This document shows, piece after piece, positions 50,544 through 57,664 of a DNA stretch of 64,000 nucleotides. Numbering within the stretch: the first letter of the stretch is position 1; each line of letters begins with the position of its first letter. Position numbers and translations under genes: made by a program. The stretch is from Floridanema aerugineum. Lineage in GTDB: Bacteria > Cyanobacteriota > Cyanobacteriia > Cyanobacteriales > Aerosakkonemataceae. The stretch spans positions 62,001-126,000 of the forward strand of contig NZ_JBHFNQ010000090.1 of NCBI RefSeq assembly GCF_041929345.1, given 5' to 3'. The notes under the pieces were generated by a model, which saw only the letters and a list, made by a program, of their open reading frames with translations, had not been told where the DNA came from and ran no database searches.

Positions 50544-51617
50544 ATGACTGTTAAACTTATTAATTTATTTGAATACGAACCACTAGCGCAAGCGCGTTTA
50601 TCGCCAATGGCATTTGATTATTATGCTAGTGGGGCTTGGGATGAAGTAACTTTAAAGGATAATCGGGCGGCTTTTAATAGGTATAAATTACGTCCGCGAA
50701 TGTTAGTGGATGTGAGTCACCGAGATTTAAGTACTACTATTCTCGGTCAAAAGTTGGCAATGCCAATTTTAATTGCGCCAATGGCTTTTCAGTGTTTAGC
50801 GCATCCTGAAGGAGAGGTGGCGACGGCTTGTGCGGCGCGAGAATTGGGAACAATAATGGTATTAAGTACTTTGGCAACTAAGACTTTAGAAACTGTGGCG
50901 GCGGTTGATAGTTTGCGTTGGTTTCAATTATACGTGCATCGCGATCGCCAACTTACTAAAGCATTAGTAGAACGGGCTTACAAAGCAGGTTTTCAAGCAT
51001 TATGCTTAACTGTAGATGCACCAGTTTTAGGAAGACGAGAAAAAGACAGACGCAATCAATTTGTTTTACCTCCAGGAATGGAACTAGCGAATTTAGCCAG
51101 TATAACTGATTTAGAAATTCCTTATCATCAAGGTGAATCTGGGTTATTTAGCTACTTTTTAGAACAGCTTAACCCGGCTTTAACTTGGAAAGATTTAGAA
51201 TGGTTACAGTCAATTTCGCCTTTACCTTTAGTACTAAAAGGAATCTTGCGCGGTGATGATGCTTTGCGGGCGGTAGAATGTGGTGCAAAAGCGATAATTG
51301 TTTCCAATCATGGGGGTAGACAATTGGATGGTGCGATCGCTTCTATTGATGCTTTAACTGATGTTGTCGCAGCGGTGGGAGACAAAGCAGAAATTTTGCT
51401 CGATGGCGGTATTCGTCGCGGTACTGATGTTTTAAAAGCTTTAGCATTGGGAGCAAAAGCAGTACTTTTAGGAAGACCTGTATTATGGGGTTTAGCTGTT
51501 GATGGACAGCTAGGCGTACAAAAGGTATTAGAACTGTTAAGGGATGAATTAGATTTAGCTATGGCTTTAAGTGGTTGTGCTACTTTGAAAGATGTTGATC
51601 CCAGTATGGTTATGTAA
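50544..51617 (+). CDS. FMN-dependent alpha-hydroxy-acid oxidase
   Basis: A 357-residue TIM-barrel flavoenzyme of the lactate/glycolate oxidase family. Features: FDYYASGAWDEVTLKDNRAA, IAPMAFQCLAHPEGEVATAC (FMN site), WFQLYVHRDR, LVLKGILRGDDALRAVECGA (catalytic Lys), VSNHGGRQLDGAIASIDAL with the base His, and LDGGIRRGTDVLKALALGA (phosphate site). Cyanobacterial members act as L-lactate or glycolate oxidases; sequence alone does not separate them. It starts at ATG 50544. No partner genes are adjacent. Confidence 0.94.
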   Translation: MTVKLINLFEYEPLAQARLSPMAFDYYASGAWDEVTLKDNRAAFNRYKLRPRMLVDVSHRDLSTTILGQKLAMPILIAPMAFQCLAHPEGEVATACAARELGTIMVLSTLATKTLETVAAVDSLRWFQLYVHRDRQLTKALVERAYKAGFQALCLTVDAPVLGRREKDRRNQFVLPPGMELANLASITDLEIPYHQGESGLFSYFLEQLNPALTWKDLEWLQSISPLPLVLKGILRGDDALRAVECGAKAIIVSNHGGRQLDGAIASIDALTDVVAAVGDKAEILLDGGIRRGTDVLKALALGAKAVLLGRPVLWGLAVDGQLGVQKVLELLRDELDLAMALSGCATLKDVDPSMVM

Positions 51618-51728
51618 CGGGAACTATTGATATAAAACTTGAATTTATACTATAAAAGATTTTAGTTTTAATGTTATACTGATGTAGCGAGATTGAATTC
51701 GGTGCGGCGTGTGTTTTTAGTATTTACT

Positions 51729-51734
51729 TATAAT
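51729..51734 (+). promoter_or_regulatory. Probable -10 box of the RNA-binding protein gene
   Basis: A perfect TATAAT lies 69 bases before the start codon at 51803, giving a leader of about 60 bases that contains the SD-sequestering hairpin. No good -35 box is visible upstream at normal spacing, so an activator may be needed. Confidence 0.45.
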
Positions 51735-51747
51735 ATAGGCAGACTTG

Positions 51748-51796
51748 TCTCCGAATCTCAATTGCTATGTAATTTAGACTACTCTGGCTTCGGAGA
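51748..51796 (+). promoter_or_regulatory. Leader hairpin that pairs the ribosome-binding site
   Basis: TCTCCGAA (51748-51755) is perfectly complementary to TTCGGAGA (51789-51796), whose GGAGA is the ribosome-binding site, six bases before the ATG at 51803. Such pairing would hide the site, which suggests temperature or protein control. The cold-inducible nature of this gene family is known; control by this hairpin is inference. Confidence 0.55.
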
Positions 51797-51802
51797 TCAT
51801 TC

Positions 51803-52108
51803 ATGTCCATTTATGTAGGCAACCTTTCTTACTCAGTTCAAGCAGACGATTTAACTAATGTGTTTGCAGAGTATGGAACTGTTAAGCGAGTTCACTTACC
51901 AACAGACCGGGAAACAGGTCGTCCAAAAGGTTTTGGTTTTGTGGAAATGTCCACAGATGCAGAAGAAGATGCTGCGATCGAAGCTTTGGATGGCGCTGAG
52001 TGGATGGGTCGCGATTTAAAAGTGAATAAAGCTAAACCTCGTGAAGATAATAGAAAAGCTTCTGCGGGTGGCGGCTGGGGTGGTAATAGTCGGCAACGAC
52101 GTTACTAA
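51803..52108 (+). CDS. RRM-type RNA-binding protein (Rbp family)
   Basis: A 101-residue protein with one RNA-recognition motif and a short Gly/Ser/Arg-rich tail. RNP2 is SIYVGNL and RNP1 is RPKGFGFVEM. The tail SAGGGWGGNSRQRRY is typical of the cold-induced cyanobacterial Rbp proteins, which bind RNA and have roles in cold adaptation and mRNA localisation. It starts at ATG 51803, preceded by GGAGA. The ribosome-binding site can be paired by an upstream sequence in the leader. Confidence 0.93.
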   Translation: MSIYVGNLSYSVQADDLTNVFAEYGTVKRVHLPTDRETGRPKGFGFVEMSTDAEEDAAIEALDGAEWMGRDLKVNKAKPREDNRKASAGGGWGGNSRQRRY

Positions 52109-52194
52109 ACTATAGGGAAATGCGAAATAAATTAGCAAGTAATTTCCTATTGTTCTACCCCAATTAGTTTTTAAGTCCTGTCGTTTTCAGTAAC

Positions 52195-52332
52195 TAACCC
52201 AAGTTGCTAGTTATAAGATTAGTCTGATTCTTTGTACGTAGTTGGGCTTTAGCCCTCTTAATTTACCTGGCATAAGAGGGCTAAAGCCCAACTACATACC
52301 TTTATGTAAATAACTAGCAACTTGCGTTAACT
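52195..52332. repeat. Nested hairpin element of the CAAGTTGCTAG family
   Basis: Outer arms (AACCCAAGTTGCTAGTTAT and its partner ending about 52332) enclose a hairpin with arms GTAGTTGGGCTTTAGCCC and GGGCTAAAGCCCAACTAC. The inner hairpin differs completely from those of the other family members, while the ends are shared. Confidence 0.88.
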
Positions 52333-52355
52333 ACAGGACTTTTTATTGTGAAGAA

Positions 52356-52991
52356 TTAGTGATAGGATTGGATTGCCAAATCTCCCAAAGTAACGGTGAA
52401 ATTGTTTTGTTTACCTGTGGCGACAAATGTAACAATTGTTTCACAAGCAACGGCGACTGCAAGGGTAACTAAATTGCGTGCTAAAGGGTAGTCGCAGACA
52501 TCATCATTTGCAGGGGATGGTACGCGATATTCTTGATTCCAAATTATCTCGGCGTAGTCTCCTGCTAGTCCGACGTGCAAACAAGGAAGATGAGCATTTT
52601 CACAGTAATCTTTAACTGCTTTTCTGGCAATGCTGTTATCAAAGGTATCAATAACTAAAGAGTTACTGGAAATTAATTGCGCCGCATTTGTAGCAGTTAA
52701 TTCTTTAGTTTGTGCGTCAACGGTTACTCCCAAAGCACGATAAAGGGAATTAGCGAGAATTTTGGCTTTGAATGCACCGACATCGGAACGATAATATGGT
52801 TGGGTGGAAAGGTTGCGTTCTTCGATGCGATCGCGATCGATCGCTCTCAACTTAGTAAAACCCGATCGCGCTAAATTTTCGGTAATATTTGCGCCTAAAG
52901 CACCCGCGCCACAGATGGTAATGGAAAAGTCTTTAATTTTTGCCATTATTTCTGAGGTTCTGTATAATTGTTCGTGGAAGAAGATGGACAT
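52356..52991 (-). CDS. ThiF/MoeB/HesA-type E1-like adenylyltransferase
   Basis: A 211-residue stand-alone E1-like enzyme, which activates a carboxyl terminus of a ubiquitin-like or other protein with ATP. The nucleotide-binding motif SITICGAGALGANI is followed by RAIDRDRIEERNLSTQPYYR (ThiF signature with the catalytic Arg) and LVIDTFDNSIARKAVKDYC. The C-terminal part lacks the CxxC zinc pairs of MoeB. The ATG at 52991 has GGAGGCG five bases upstream, which decides the start. No ubiquitin-like or JAB-protease gene is adjacent, so the substrate is unknown. Confidence 0.85.
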   Translation of the reverse strand: MSIFFHEQLYRTSEIMAKIKDFSITICGAGALGANITENLARSGFTKLRAIDRDRIEERNLSTQPYYRSDVGAFKAKILANSLYRALGVTVDAQTKELTATNAAQLISSNSLVIDTFDNSIARKAVKDYCENAHLPCLHVGLAGDYAEIIWNQEYRVPSPANDDVCDYPLARNLVTLAVAVACETIVTFVATGKQNNFTVTLGDLAIQSYH

Positions 52992-53286
52992 AACGCCTCC
53001 GAGATAATCTTTTTTTTAACCGCAGATGAAAGCAGATAAACGCAGATGTTAGCGAAGCTTTCCCGTAGGGTACGCAGATGTAAATGCAGCTTTACGGTAG
53101 GGTACATAGATTTATTATCGAAGTAAGTAGGTGCAAATAAATAAAGCGATAATAGCTATCTAAGGATGGGGCGCGGGCAGGATGCCCACCCCACAAGAAA
53201 GTTGTAACTTTTGTGGGGTGGGCATCTTGCCCGCCTTGGTTTTCACTTTATTTACATCTACCTACTTAATTTAGTATAACCACTCG
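52992..53286. other. Gap with a long perfect-type hairpin
   Basis: Holds CGCAGAT direct repeats (about 53018-53090) and a strong hairpin with 24-base arms (53173-53196 and 53211-53234, one mismatch; starts GCGGGCAGGATGCCCACC). The hairpin resembles dispersed GGGCATCTTGCCCGC-type repeats. No coding sequence was seen. Confidence 0.7.
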
Positions 53287-53850
53287 TCACTCCAGCAACC
53301 AGCTAAATAAACCTTCTACTGTTTGGTGGAAATCTTTAGCAAATTCCGGTACTGGCAATAATGTTTCTGGTTCTTCGTAAACAGCAGTTGGTTGATCTGG
53401 AAAGTAAACTAAAACCGATCGCTCTTCAGGATCAATTAACCATCCCATTTGAGTTCCATATTTCAAGCAATGGAGAATATTTTTAGTCACTTTAGTTTGA
53501 CTTTGATCGGGAGATAAAATTTCAATTGTCCAATCTGGAGGAATGGAGAAAATATTAGCAACTCCACCGTTTTCTTTGCGGGGAATTCGCTCCCAAATAA
53601 ATACAGAAATGTCAGGTACAATTGAGCGATCGCCAAAAGTACAGCGAAGTTCCGAGAAAGCACGAGCAATCTTTTTCGGTTTTAAAATCGAGTTAATTGC
53701 AGGTGCTAACTCTGTCTGAATAGCGCTATGTTCTCCTTGCGGCATCGGTTTTTGAATGATACGCCCATCAATATATTCGCTAGCAGGTTCCGTCTCTGGT
53801 AGACTTAAGAATTCAGTTAAACTCAGAATTTTAGCAGGGGTCTTTACCAT
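53287..53850 (-). CDS. Uma2 family restriction-endonuclease-like protein
   Basis: A 187-residue Uma2 protein. Features are SLTEFLSLPETEPASEYIDG, GEHSAIQTELAPAINSIL, LRCTFGDRSIVPDISVFIWE with the active-site Asp, PPDWTIEILSPDQSQTKVTK (the E-x-L motif) and GTQMGWLIDPEERSVLVYFP. All catalytic positions appear intact. It is the third Uma2 in the window and is not in an operon. The start is ATG 53850. Confidence 0.92.
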   Translation of the reverse strand: MVKTPAKILSLTEFLSLPETEPASEYIDGRIIQKPMPQGEHSAIQTELAPAINSILKPKKIARAFSELRCTFGDRSIVPDISVFIWERIPRKENGGVANIFSIPPDWTIEILSPDQSQTKVTKNILHCLKYGTQMGWLIDPEERSVLVYFPDQPTAVYEEPETLLPVPEFAKDFHQTVEGLFSWLLE

Positions 53851-54101
53851 TTAAAGTTTCCCAATCAGGAGTAAGTTGCACTGCTGCTATTTGCTATTCT
53901 ACAGATAGCTTAATCTAGTTGGCGCGATCGCAGTTTTAGAGGATGTTTGAAAAGGTTTTGGCGGTTAAAACCGCTACTACACAACCAAAGTCCGCTTGAC
54001 AAGGACTGCTAAAATTGACGAGTTTTGAACCTGCGGAGGCAGGTTTTGTCTGTATAGCCCGCGACTTTAGTCGCTGGGGCAATTCCTTAAATTTAAAACC
54101 C

Positions 54102-54833
54102 ATGACTTACCTTGCACTAGCGACAGATTATGATGGCACCCTTGCCACAGATGGACAGGTTGACGATCGCACTTTGACAGCATTGCAACAATGGCGAGAT
54201 TCTGGACGCAAACTAATTTTAATCACAGGTCGTCAGTTGGATGATTTATTAAACATTGCTACTTGTCTCGATTTTTTTGATTGGGTGGTAGCGGAGAACG
54301 GCGCAATGCTTTATCAACCAGCTAGTAAGTTTGAAAAACCATTAGCTGAACCTCCATCAGCAGAGTTTATTCAACAGTTGAACGATCGCATTCACAAAGC
54401 AAGTCAAGCTAAAAATCAACAAAGTTATAAAGAATTTGCTCATATTCAGTCAGATTACCCAATAGTAGGCGTTGGTAGAATTATCGTTGCTACCTGGGAA
54501 CCTTACAGTGTAGAAGCACTTGCTTTAATTCAGGAAATGAACCTGGATTTACAAGTAATTCTGAATAAAGGTGCAGTGATGATTTTACCAAACGGTATTG
54601 ATAAAGAAGCAGGTTTAATTGCCGCAGCTAATGAGTTGGGAATTTCTCTTGATGCGATCGTTGGTGTCGGAGATGCGGAAAATGATTTAGCATTTTTAAG
54701 TATTTGCGGTTACTCTGTTGCTGTTGCTAATGCCCTTCCTGCTGTGAAAGATCGAGTAGATTTGGTAACTACAAATAGTAGAGGCGCAGGTGTTACTGAG
54801 TTGATTGAATGGGGATTGGGGACTCTTGACTAG
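54102..54833 (+). CDS. HAD-superfamily Cof-type phosphatase
   Basis: A 243-residue hydrolase of the HAD IIB/Cof type. Motif I is LATDYDGTLATDG (nucleophile Asp), motif II is KLILITGRQLDDL, the cap is in the middle, and motifs III-IV are GAVMILPNGIDKEAGL and GVGDAENDLAFLS. Likely substrates are sugar phosphates, as for mannosyl-3-phosphoglycerate or sucrose phosphatases, but not determined. The start at ATG 54102 (MTYLALATDYDG) is the natural one; an upstream TTG would add 29 unconserved residues derived from a repeat-like stretch. Confidence 0.85.
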   Translation: MTYLALATDYDGTLATDGQVDDRTLTALQQWRDSGRKLILITGRQLDDLLNIATCLDFFDWVVAENGAMLYQPASKFEKPLAEPPSAEFIQQLNDRIHKASQAKNQQSYKEFAHIQSDYPIVGVGRIIVATWEPYSVEALALIQEMNLDLQVILNKGAVMILPNGIDKEAGLIAAANELGISLDAIVGVGDAENDLAFLSICGYSVAVANALPAVKDRVDLVTTNSRGAGVTELIEWGLGTLD

Positions 54834-54936
54834 GGACTGGTGCAAGATCTCAGTTCACCCGATCGGAGGAGTTAACCCCATGCTACTTAATACTACATTA
54901 GGTAGTATATTGAAGTATATCTGAATTACACACCTT

Positions 54937-55896
54937 ATGTTAACTCTAACAAAGCGCCCCTACAGGGGTGAAACGGATTTAGAAGCGATCGTCAATCTCT
55001 GGGAAGCTTGCGAAGCAGTAGATCAACTCGAACAATGGACAACAGTTTCCGAACTGGAACGCGATTTTAATGACCCATCTTTCGACAAACAACGTGATTT
55101 ACAACTTTGGGAAGATGACACAGGTAAATTAATTGCTTGTGCTACATTGTGGCATCCGCTTGGGGAATTAACTAATGGTTATCTTGGGTTTCACGTTCAT
55201 CCTCTGGCGCGTGGGGGAACTTTGGAACGGGAAATTATCAATTGGGGAGAACAACGTCTTCGGGAACTTGCAAAAGAACAGGGTGTTAATTCTGTTAAAT
55301 TGCGTTGTCAGAGTCGGGACGATCGGATCGATCGCATTGCCGTACTACATGAAAATGGTTTCAGTGCCGATCGCTATTTTCTCACAATGCAACGCAGTTT
55401 GGAAGAACCACTTGCAGAACCCCAATTTCCCGCAGGTTTTACAGTTCGTTCTGTAATAGTTGAACAAGACGCGGAAGCTTGGGTAGAAATGCACAACCAA
55501 TCGTTTATCGATCACTGGAATCATCACGATTTAACAGTGGAAGATTACAAACATTGGCACACCGATCCTGATTATAAAGCGGAGTTGGATTTAGTTGCGA
55601 TCGCTCCCGATAACACCTTTGCTTCCTACTGTTACTGTGCCATTTATCCCGAAGACAACAATCGCAGCGGTCGTCAAGAAGGTTGGGTAAATACTCTCGG
55701 AACTAGGCGTGGTTTTCGCCGCTTAGGACTTGGTAAAGCAATGTTACTTAGCGGAATGCAAAAGTTACTTGTTGCAGGAATGAACATCGCCAAAATCGGT
55801 GTAGATTACGATAATCCCAACGGCGCAAGACAACTTTATGAATCCGTTGGCTTCCGCAAACTCCATACCAACGTATCGTACTACAAAGACGTTTAA
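54937..55896 (+). CDS. Tandem GNAT-fold acetyltransferase
   Basis: A 319-residue protein with two GNAT domains in tandem, like mycothiol synthase. Domain 1 (about 1-160) has YRGETDLEAIVNLWEACEAV and YLGFHVHPLARGGTLEREII. Domain 2 (about 165-319) has EAWVEMHNQSFIDHWNHHDL, WVNTLGTRRGFRRLGLGKAM (the R/Q-x-x-G-x-G/A acetyl-CoA loop), and IGVDYDNPNGARQLYESVGF. The second domain is the catalytically complete one. The substrate is unknown. It lies just before the Y RNA locus but probably is not part of it, since a promoter follows. Confidence 0.85.
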   Translation: MLTLTKRPYRGETDLEAIVNLWEACEAVDQLEQWTTVSELERDFNDPSFDKQRDLQLWEDDTGKLIACATLWHPLGELTNGYLGFHVHPLARGGTLEREIINWGEQRLRELAKEQGVNSVKLRCQSRDDRIDRIAVLHENGFSADRYFLTMQRSLEEPLAEPQFPAGFTVRSVIVEQDAEAWVEMHNQSFIDHWNHHDLTVEDYKHWHTDPDYKAELDLVAIAPDNTFASYCYCAIYPEDNNRSGRQEGWVNTLGTRRGFRRLGLGKAMLLSGMQKLLVAGMNIAKIGVDYDNPNGARQLYESVGFRKLHTNVSYYKDV

Positions 55897-55937
55897 ACCT
55901 CATTTTCCACCCCGCTAAAAAAAGTTTGTTTTACCCC

Positions 55938-55967
55938 TTGACACCTTATGTATTATAATTGTAGTAT
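55938..55967 (+). promoter_or_regulatory. Probable promoter of the Y RNA locus
   Basis: A perfect -35 TTGACA (55938-55943) and a TAGTAT -10 (55962-55967) with an 18-base spacer precede the small-ORF and Y RNA region. Downstream, CCTTGAAAACTAAATA (about 56020-56036) resembles leader sequences of stable-RNA operons. This is inferred from sequence only. Confidence 0.5.
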
Positions 55968-56098
55968 ATAAACATGATGAGTTGAGCAAAGATTCTTCTT
56001 CGCCTCGCTCGCGAAATCTGAACCTTGAAAACTAAATACTCAATTAGGCAATCAAACTAAGACAAATTTGAAATGTCTTAACTAAGAGATGGTGTATC

Positions 56099-56299
56099 AT
56101 GTTGATACTTTATACCAAGTTATTGAGGAAGCCATCTACCAAATCTGACTCAAAAAATGAGCAGAAAAAGTTGACTTCCAACCCTTCTGAGACAGAATTA
56201 AACTCTCAACATTCTGAACATCTCAGACCAAGCCAAATTCATGACAAAACCAGGCAAATTCAGCAAGATTATCATTTAGAGCGGCGTTGTTTTTGGTAA
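56099..56299 (+). CDS. Possible small protein
   Basis: A 66-residue frame beginning MLILYTKLLRKPSTKSDSKN and ending DYHLERRCFW, starting at ATG 56099 downstream of the promoter. It is polar and lacks any known motif. There is only a weak ribosome-binding site (GAGATGGTG). It may be real or part of a non-coding leader, and I give it low confidence. Confidence 0.25.
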   Translation: MLILYTKLLRKPSTKSDSKNEQKKLTSNPSETELNSQHSEHLRPSQIHDKTRQIQQDYHLERRCFW

Positions 56300-56381
56300 A
56301 TTTTACAAGCTTTTAAAAAGCCCTCCTTTATGAGAAATCTTGGATAAAATCTACAATTTAAATAAAAAAGGAGGTGCTAAA

Positions 56382-56582
56382 ATGGTACATATTCGCTTTG
56401 AAGGACGCTCCTACGATTTAACCGAAAGACAGCTAAATGTTACCCCCGGAATGAATGATACAGCGATTAAAGAACGTTTAGCACAGCATTTGGATATCGG
56501 ACGCGATCGCTTACAACATTATATAATTGACAGACGACCAAGCGGCGACTTAATTATCCGTCCAGAAGCGGTTTACGGCTAA
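56382..56582 (+). CDS. Small protein of the Y RNA locus
   Basis: A 66-residue protein starting at ATG 56382, behind an excellent ribosome-binding site AAGGAGGTG (56367-56375). The sequence VHIRFEGRSYDLTERQLNVT and IKERLAQHLDIGRDRLQHYI suggests a small alpha/beta fold ending in DRRPSGDLIIRPEAVYG. I know no family. The strong translation signal and position before the first Y RNA suggest a functional member of the locus. Confidence 0.7.
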   Translation: MVHIRFEGRSYDLTERQLNVTPGMNDTAIKERLAQHLDIGRDRLQHYIIDRRPSGDLIIRPEAVYG

Positions 56583-56615
56583 CACAAAAAGTTTTGGAAC
56601 CCCTTAATCCCAAAT

Positions 56616-56835
56616 GGTTTGTTCCGCATCCTAACCCAAAAAGCTTACACACATATTCGCCTGATAAGCGAGAGGTTATAGGTGCAAATCCTATCGGCTC
56701 CACTTTCGGAAGTGAAAAAGGAGAAAGACAAAGACAAAAGGAAGAAAATCTCTTTTCTTTTGTCTGTTTCTTGGAGCCGTAGTTCAAATAGTAGAACTGC
56801 AAGTGACTAGCTCTTTTAACTTGTGCGGAACAACC
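56616..56835 (+). ncRNA. Y RNA (YrlA type) with circularly permuted tRNA-like domain
   Basis: The ends pair as GTTCCGCA (56621-56628) with TGCGGAAC (56824-56831), extended outward to GGTT/AACC. An internal loop CCTAACC/AACTTG, and a second stem AAAAAGCT/AGCTCTTTT, form a Ro60-type binding stem. Inside, the order is a variable-arm-like hairpin (TCGC-CTGATAA-GCGA), a T arm (ATAGG-TGCAAAT-CCTAT, 56678-56694), acceptor 3' strand CGGCTCC, a long connecting hairpin, acceptor 5' strand GGAGCCG (56773-56779), TA, and a D arm (GTTC-loop-GAAC). The seven acceptor pairs are perfect. This permuted order is that of bacterial YrlA RNAs, known to mimic tRNA. Confidence 0.82.
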
Positions 56836-56861
56836 TTATTTCTTACTAGTTGGAGGACAAA

Positions 56862-56987
56862 CACTTCGCGCCCCAATTTAGAAAGCTTACATACTAGCTC
56901 ATTGGTAGAGCGATCGTTCCATAAACGAAAAGTAGTAGGTTCAAATCCTACGTATGAACAAACAGCTTTCTTGACTTGCGCGAAGTG
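56862..56987 (+). ncRNA. Y-RNA-like unit with tRNA-like domain in normal order
   Basis: Ends pair CACTTCGCG (56862-56870) with CGCGAAGTG (56979-56987). The internal loop is CCCCAATTT/GACTT, and the inner stem AGAAAGCT/AGCTTTCT. Between them a tRNA-like fold runs in normal order: TACATAC/GTATGAA acceptor-like pairs, D arm GCTC-ATTGGTA-GAGC, a 4-pair anticodon-like stem with loop TCCATAA, and T arm GTAGG-TTCAAAT-CCTAC. The acceptor has one A-A mismatch and is continuous with the Ro-type stem. No CCA end can be free, so it is unlikely to be charged. Confidence 0.75.
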
Positions 56988-57099
56988 ATTTTACTCAACA
57001 CTGGTTCGTTGTCAGGACTTTAGTCCTTCTACCTTGGAATGTACGACTAAAGTCGCTAGAACAAACCTAATTAAATTAAGCTTGTATGACTAAACAAAA

Positions 57100-57233
57100 T
57101 TAGCACTTCGCACCCCAACCTAAAAAGCTTACATACTAGCCAAATGGAAAAGGCGCTTGACTGAAGCTCAAGATATACAGGTTCAAATCCTGTGTGTGAA
57201 CAAACGGCTTTTTCAACTTGTGCGAAGTGTTAA
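57100..57233 (+). ncRNA. Y-RNA-like unit with tRNA-Phe-like domain in normal order
   Basis: Ends TTAGCACTTCGCAC (57100-57113) and GTGCGAAGTGTTAA (57220-57233) form a 14-pair stem with one G-T pair. Internal loop CCCAACC/CAACTT and inner stem TAAAAAGC/GCTTTTT follow. The tRNA-like core has acceptor-like TACATAC/GTGTGAA, D arm GCC-loop-GGC with a GG dinucleotide, a perfect anticodon arm CTTGA-CTGAAGC-TCAAG (anticodon GAA, T33 present) and T arm ACAGG-TTCAAAT-CCTGT. It is very close in design to the unit at 56862-56987, and 36 bases precede the L7/L12-like gene. Confidence 0.77.
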
Positions 57234-57269
57234 TTTACCAAATTTGTTTATCGTTTATAGGAGGTAGCT

Positions 57270-57656
57270 ATGACTGCCAAAACTATTGAAATTCTAGAAC
57301 AATTAAAATCTCTAACTTTGTTAGAAACTGCCGAATTAGTTAAACAGATTGAGGCGACTTTCGATGTTGATGCTTCAGTTAACAAAGTTATCCCGATTCT
57401 TCCAATTATCGATCCTGTCATAGACCAAGATCCAACTGAATTCAAAACGTTTGATGTGGTTTTGGAAGAAGTACCAGCCAATAAAAAGATTGCCATTCTT
57501 AAAGTTGTGCGAGAATTGACTGGTTTCGGTTTGAAGGAAGCAAAAGATTTGGTTGAGTCAGTACCGCAAGTGGTGAAAAGTGCGATCGATCTCGACATTG
57601 CTGAAGACATCAAGCATCAGTTAGAATCAGTCGGTGCAAAAGTTTCCCTCAAATAA
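57270..57656 (+). CDS. Paralogue of ribosomal protein L7/L12 (bL12)
   Basis: A 128-residue protein that is clearly bL12 by sequence. The dimerisation domain TIEILEQLKSLTLLETAELV and the factor-binding domain FDVVLEEVPANKKIAILKVV, TGFGLKEAKDLVESVP, LESVGAKVSLK are all recognisable, including the Gly and Lys residues that contact elongation factors. The flexible hinge, normally Ala/Gly/Glu-rich, is replaced by KVIPILPIIDPVIDQDPTEF. It starts at ATG 57270 with AGGAGG. The normal rplL is next to rplJ; here it sits between Y RNA units. A specialised stalk protein is a reasonable guess. Confidence 0.85.
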   Translation: MTAKTIEILEQLKSLTLLETAELVKQIEATFDVDASVNKVIPILPIIDPVIDQDPTEFKTFDVVLEEVPANKKIAILKVVRELTGFGLKEAKDLVESVPQVVKSAIDLDIAEDIKHQLESVGAKVSLK

Positions 57657-57664
57657 CACTAAAT

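Noticed and set aside
55938..55959. TTGACA with TATAAT at 55954-55959 as the promoter pair
   Set aside because: The spacer would be only 10 bases; the TAGTAT 18 bases away is the better -10.
56862..57233. Ordinary tRNA-Met and tRNA-Phe genes
   Set aside because: Acceptor stems are weak, with an A-A mismatch, they continue into long outer stems, and no CCA or normal discriminator is placed; the same flanking stem recurs in the other units.
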